Shown here one piece after another: positions 61,540-64,000 of a stretch of DNA of 64,000 nucleotides (position 1 is its first letter; the number at the start of each line of letters is the position of its first letter). The notes under the pieces are model-generated. The model was not told the origin of the DNA and searched no databases. It saw nothing but the letters and a program-made list of their open reading frames with translations. This stretch comes from Kitasatospora papulosa (GTDB lineage: Bacteria; Actinomycetota; Actinomycetes; Streptomycetales; Streptomycetaceae). The position numbers were made by a program, and so were the translations under genes. Where the stretch lies: positions 558,001 through 622,000 of the forward strand of contig NZ_JNYQ01000002.1 of NCBI RefSeq assembly GCF_000717245.1, in the 5' to 3' direction.

Positions 61540-61938
61540 TCAGCGTGCGAACTTCGCGACGGCCGCAGGGGTGACGGGGGTGAAGAAGTTGACCAGGTTG
61601 CCGTCCGGGTCCCGGAACAGCAGCGAGCGGTTGCCCCACGGCATCGTGGTGGGCTCCGCCACGACCTCGGTGACGTAGCCGGTGAGATCGCGGTGCACGC
61701 GGTCCACGTCGTCGACGAGGAACTCGGTGATCACGCTGTGGTTCTCCGCCGGGCGGGCGGAGCCGGGGGCGAAGAGGGGGACGGTGCGGGTGCTCGCGAT
61801 CGCCAGGGTGGCGGCGGGCGTCCTGAGTTCGGCGAAGTCGTCGTTGGCCCACTCCGCCCGCACCTGAGTGACGTGCTCGTAGAACGCGACGAGGCGTGCG
61901 ACGTCACTGGTGATGATGCGGATCGAGACGAAGTTCAT
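61540..61938 (-). CDS. VOC-family protein (glyoxalase-like)
   Basis: 132 aa from ATG 61938 (MNFVSIRIITSDVARLVAFYEHVTQV), ending LLFRDPDGNLVNFFTPV, typical of one complete VOC fold. Ligand or substrate unknown. Divergent from the WYL regulator at 62068 with 129 bp between, the arrangement of a regulator and its target. Confidence 0.88.
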   Translation of the reverse strand: MNFVSIRIITSDVARLVAFYEHVTQVRAEWANDDFAELRTPAATLAIASTRTVPLFAPGSARPAENHSVITEFLVDDVDRVHRDLTGYVTEVVAEPTTMPWGNRSLLFRDPDGNLVNFFTPVTPAAVAKFAR

Positions 61939-62027
61939 GAGGGTCTCCCCGGTCGTGCCGGCGTTCGTGCCGGCGTCGCGCCGGTGGTGTACCGGCGTCG
62001 TGCACCTCGGAGGCTAGGAGAGATAGT

Positions 62028-62060
62028 GGACAGTATTCGTCCTGTAAGCGGTCCTAGGCT
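62028..62060. promoter_or_regulatory. Divergent promoter/operator between VOC and WYL genes
   Basis: TAGGCT at 62055-62060 lies seven bases before the WYL ATG, suggesting a leaderless start. The preceding GGACAGTATTCGTCCTG (62028-62044) has ACAG/CTGT half-sites and is a candidate site for the WYL protein. Confidence 0.45.
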
Positions 62061-62067
62061 TGTGTCC

Positions 62068-63063
62068 ATGACCCGACCCGCCGGACGTGTGCTGACCCTC
62101 CTGGAGCTGCTGCAGTCGGGCGGCACCCGCACGGTGGCCGAGCTCGCCGACCGGCTCGGCGTCGACGGGCGGACCGTGCGGCGGTACGTGGAGCAGCTGA
62201 TCGACCTCGATGTGCCCGTGGAGTCGGTGCGGGGCCGGTACGGCGGGTACAGGCTCGGCGCCGGGTACCGCCTGCCGCCCCTCATGCTGAGTGACGACGA
62301 GGCGCTGGCCGTGCTGCTCGGCCTCGTGGCGGGCCGCCGGGCGGCGCCGACGGGGGCGGGGCACACGGCGAGCGAGACGGCGTCCGCCAAGATCCGGCGC
62401 GTGCTGCCCGGGCATCTCGCCGGCCGGCTCGACGCGCTTCTCGAATCCCTGGCCTTCACGGACGGCCCCGGTGAGGCAGCCGTCCCGGACACCGGGGTCC
62501 TGCTCACGATCGCCGACGCGGTGCGTCACGGCCGGCCGGTCTCGATGAGATACACCGGCGGCGACGGCCGGCGCGGTGAACGCACCCTGCACGCCTACGG
62601 GATCGTCGCCCACGCGGGCCGGTGGTACGTCACCGGCAGGGACGCCGGGATCGGCGAGGACCGGACCTTCCGGCTAGACCGCATCACCGATGCGCGGGCT
62701 CTCCCCGGATCGTTCGAGGTGCCCGCGGGTACCGATCCTGCCGCGCGCCTGCTGTCGGGGTTCGCCACGGCCGGGTACCGGCACGAGGTGACCCTGCGGA
62801 TCCAGGGAACGGCCGAGCAGATCAGGGCCCGCCTTCCCGCAGCCGTCGCGATCCTGGAGGCGGAGGAAGGGCCCGCGGCCGACGGTGACCCGACGCCCGG
62901 ACGCTGGTGGCGTGTCGGTGTCCGGGCGGAGCGGCTCGACTGGCTGCCCCCGGTGCTGGCCGCGCTCGACCGGCCCTTCGTCATCGAGCGCCCCGACGAA
63001 CTGCGCGACCTCGTCGCCGCGCTCGCCGACCGCCTCGCGTCGTCCGCCCGCCGGAACCCGTGA
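62068..63063 (+). CDS. WYL-domain transcriptional regulator (YafY-like)
   Basis: 331 aa from ATG 62068 (MTRPAGRVLTLLELLQSGGT). N-terminal HTH_11 (TVAELADRLGVDGRTVRRYVEQL), linker, WYL domain (about 145-215: VSMRYTGGDGRRGERTLHAYGIVAHAGRWYVTGRD), and WCX C-terminal extension (about 235-325). WYL proteins sense nucleotides or small ligands. Likely controls itself and the divergent VOC gene. Confidence 0.92.
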   Translation: MTRPAGRVLTLLELLQSGGTRTVAELADRLGVDGRTVRRYVEQLIDLDVPVESVRGRYGGYRLGAGYRLPPLMLSDDEALAVLLGLVAGRRAAPTGAGHTASETASAKIRRVLPGHLAGRLDALLESLAFTDGPGEAAVPDTGVLLTIADAVRHGRPVSMRYTGGDGRRGERTLHAYGIVAHAGRWYVTGRDAGIGEDRTFRLDRITDARALPGSFEVPAGTDPAARLLSGFATAGYRHEVTLRIQGTAEQIRARLPAAVAILEAEEGPAADGDPTPGRWWRVGVRAERLDWLPPVLAALDRPFVIERPDELRDLVAALADRLASSARRNP

Positions 63064-63090
63064 GGAACGCGGCGCCCTCCGGCCGCCGGC

Positions 63091-63546
63091 TCAGGGGCGC
63101 GGCCAGGGGCGGCCGCCGATGCGCTCGATGTCGGAGTTGAAACGCCGCAGGTAGCCGGCGAAGGCGGAGATGTCCTCGTCGGCCCAGTCGGCCATGACGC
63201 GCTCCAGGGAGCTGACCATGCCCTCGCGTTCCGCGTCGAGGGTCCTCGCCCCCTCCTCCGTGATGCGGAACTTGCGGGCCATGCCGCCGTCCGGATCGGG
63301 GATGCGCTCCACGAAGCCGGCGCGCATGACCGCGGCGGTCTGCCGGTTGAGGGTGGACACGTCGAGGTCGAAGGCCTCGCTGAGCTCACCGACGGACATG
63401 GGGCCCTGCACGCGGATACGGCTGAGCAGGACGTACGCGCTGCGCTCCAGGAGGCCGTCCTTGCGGCGTCCCTTTCTGTGGGTCAGCAGGCCGTGCCGGC
63501 TGAGCAGCATCTGCTCGTACTCGACCTCATGCGTTGCCCTCTTCAT
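63091..63546 (-). CDS. MarR-family regulator of the divergent MFS exporter
   Basis: 151 aa from ATG 63546 (MKRATHEVEYEQMLLSRHG), with GGAGGTG nine bases upstream. Winged helix: VGELSEAFDLDVSTLNRQTAAVMRAGFVERIPDPDGGMARKFRITEEG (about residues 53-100), flanked by dimerisation helices. The 175-bp divergent spacer contains an 8-bp inverted repeat. Probably represses the exporter and itself until a drug-like ligand binds. Confidence 0.9.
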   Translation of the reverse strand: MKRATHEVEYEQMLLSRHGLLTHRKGRRKDGLLERSAYVLLSRIRVQGPMSVGELSEAFDLDVSTLNRQTAAVMRAGFVERIPDPDGGMARKFRITEEGARTLDAEREGMVSSLERVMADWADEDISAFAGYLRRFNSDIERIGGRPWPRP

Positions 63547-63648
63547 CGCGGGCACCTCCTGCTTCCTGCCGGGCGGGCCGGTGTGTCGTCGTGCCGTGGT
63601 GCGTGCCGACTTCATCGTATGTTTGCCAAGACTTGCATAAACCACATG

Positions 63649-63670
63649 ACATGCATGATGCAATGCATGT
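63649..63670. promoter_or_regulatory. MarR operator between MarR and MFS genes
   Basis: ACATGCAT-GATGCA-ATGCATGT: perfect 8-bp arms, 6-nt spacer, in an AT-rich patch of the divergent promoter region. Confidence 0.65.
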
Positions 63671-63721
63671 GTACGATACCAATCCTCCATCGAACCGACC
63701 GGATAGCCGAGGACCCGAGAT

Positions 63722-64000
63722 ATGGACACGTCCCAGCCCACAGCCCGCACAGGCGGTGTGATCACGACGCTGGCGCTGGCCGGCACCGTCGCCGCCGTGA
63801 TGCAGACGCTGGTGACCCCGCTGATCGCGGAGCTGCCGCGGATCCTGGACACCTCGTCCTCGAACGCCGCCTGGGTGGTCACGGTCACCCTCCTGGTCGC
63901 GGGTGTGTGCGTGCCGGTCACCGGCCGGCTCGGTGACCTCCTCGGCAAGCGCCGCATGCTGCTGGCCTGCGCGGTTCCGCTGATCGTCGGGTCCGTCGTC
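63722..64000 (+). CDS. MFS drug exporter, 5' part (DHA2-like)
   Basis: 93 codons from ATG 63722 to the window edge; the rest lies outside. Helix 1 (GGVITTLALAGTVAAVMQTLVTPLI), the LPRILDTSSSNAAWVVTVTLLVAGVCVP helix 2 region and the MFS motif A GRLGDLLGKRRML identify a 14-helix DHA2-type exporter. Substrate unknown; likely a drug or metabolite controlled by the adjacent MarR protein. Confidence 0.85.
   Translation, partial: MDTSQPTARTGGVITTLALAGTVAAVMQTLVTPLIAELPRILDTSSSNAAWVVTVTLLVAGVCVPVTGRLGDLLGKRRMLLACAVPLIVGSVV

Overview
The window is 64 kb of a high-GC actinobacterial chromosome. It is almost certainly Streptomyces: bldC sits next to valine dehydrogenase (vdh), an Lsr2-like protein is encoded beside purS, a small SRP RNA precedes dnaX, and codon use is strongly GC3 with many GTG starts. 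It reads as core chromosome; I saw no insertion sequence, prophage, CRISPR array, rRNA or secondary-metabolite cluster.

Layout. (1) About 1-11.7 kb: part of a cobalamin cluster on alternating strands: cobM (cut by the window edge), cbiD, cobK, a discoidin-type protein, cobIJ fusion, cobH, cobG, then a cobalamin riboswitch and cobN. (2) 11.8-17.7 kb: accessory stretch with an IclR regulator, a truncated TetR gene abutting a truncated epimerase gene, a VOC-AraC-VOC module with a repeated 22-bp site, a secreted repeat protein, a gene fragment and a DUF4234 membrane protein. (3) 17.8-42 kb: tRNA-Ser, SRP RNA, dnaX and seven purine genes (purD, purC, purSQL, purF, purM), interspersed with an M48-like pseudo-peptidase, a DMFase-like protein, a sensor kinase beside a decayed response regulator, lsrL, an ArsR-like regulator, a META lipoprotein, and a Tat-exported sulfatase preceded by a tiny leader-peptide gene. 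(4) 42-46.5 kb: DUF3073, vdh, a conserved hypothetical and the developmental regulator bldC with a long leader. (5) 46.6-60.6 kb: hrpA helicase, a DsbA/CcdA pair, tRNAs, a metallophosphoesterase, a minimal metallopeptidase, tandem fluoride channels, a DEAD-box helicase with a structured 5' UTR, an APC permease and tRNA-Lys. (6) 60.7-64 kb: a zinc-ribbon protein, an SCO4225-type membrane protein, a VOC protein with a divergent WYL regulator, and a MarR regulator divergent from an MFS exporter cut by the window edge.

How the genes work together. The purine genes supply most of the first half of IMP synthesis (PurF, PurD, PurSQL, PurM, PurC; PurN, PurE/K, PurB and PurH are not here). PurS, PurQ and PurL overlap by 4 bp and encode one enzyme complex. 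The cobalamin genes cover corrin-ring methylation, contraction, reduction and cobalt insertion, mixing aerobic-pathway markers (CobG, CobN) with CbiD. A recurring theme is gene decay by small deletions or frameshifts: the TetR/epimerase junction, the maleylpyruvate-isomerase-like fragment, the response regulator, and the frameshifted tail of the DEAD-box helicase. A second theme is compact regulation: putative leaderless promoters for both VOC genes and the leader peptide, palindromic operators beside the ArsR-like, MarR and sensor-kinase genes, and phased repeats upstream of bldC.
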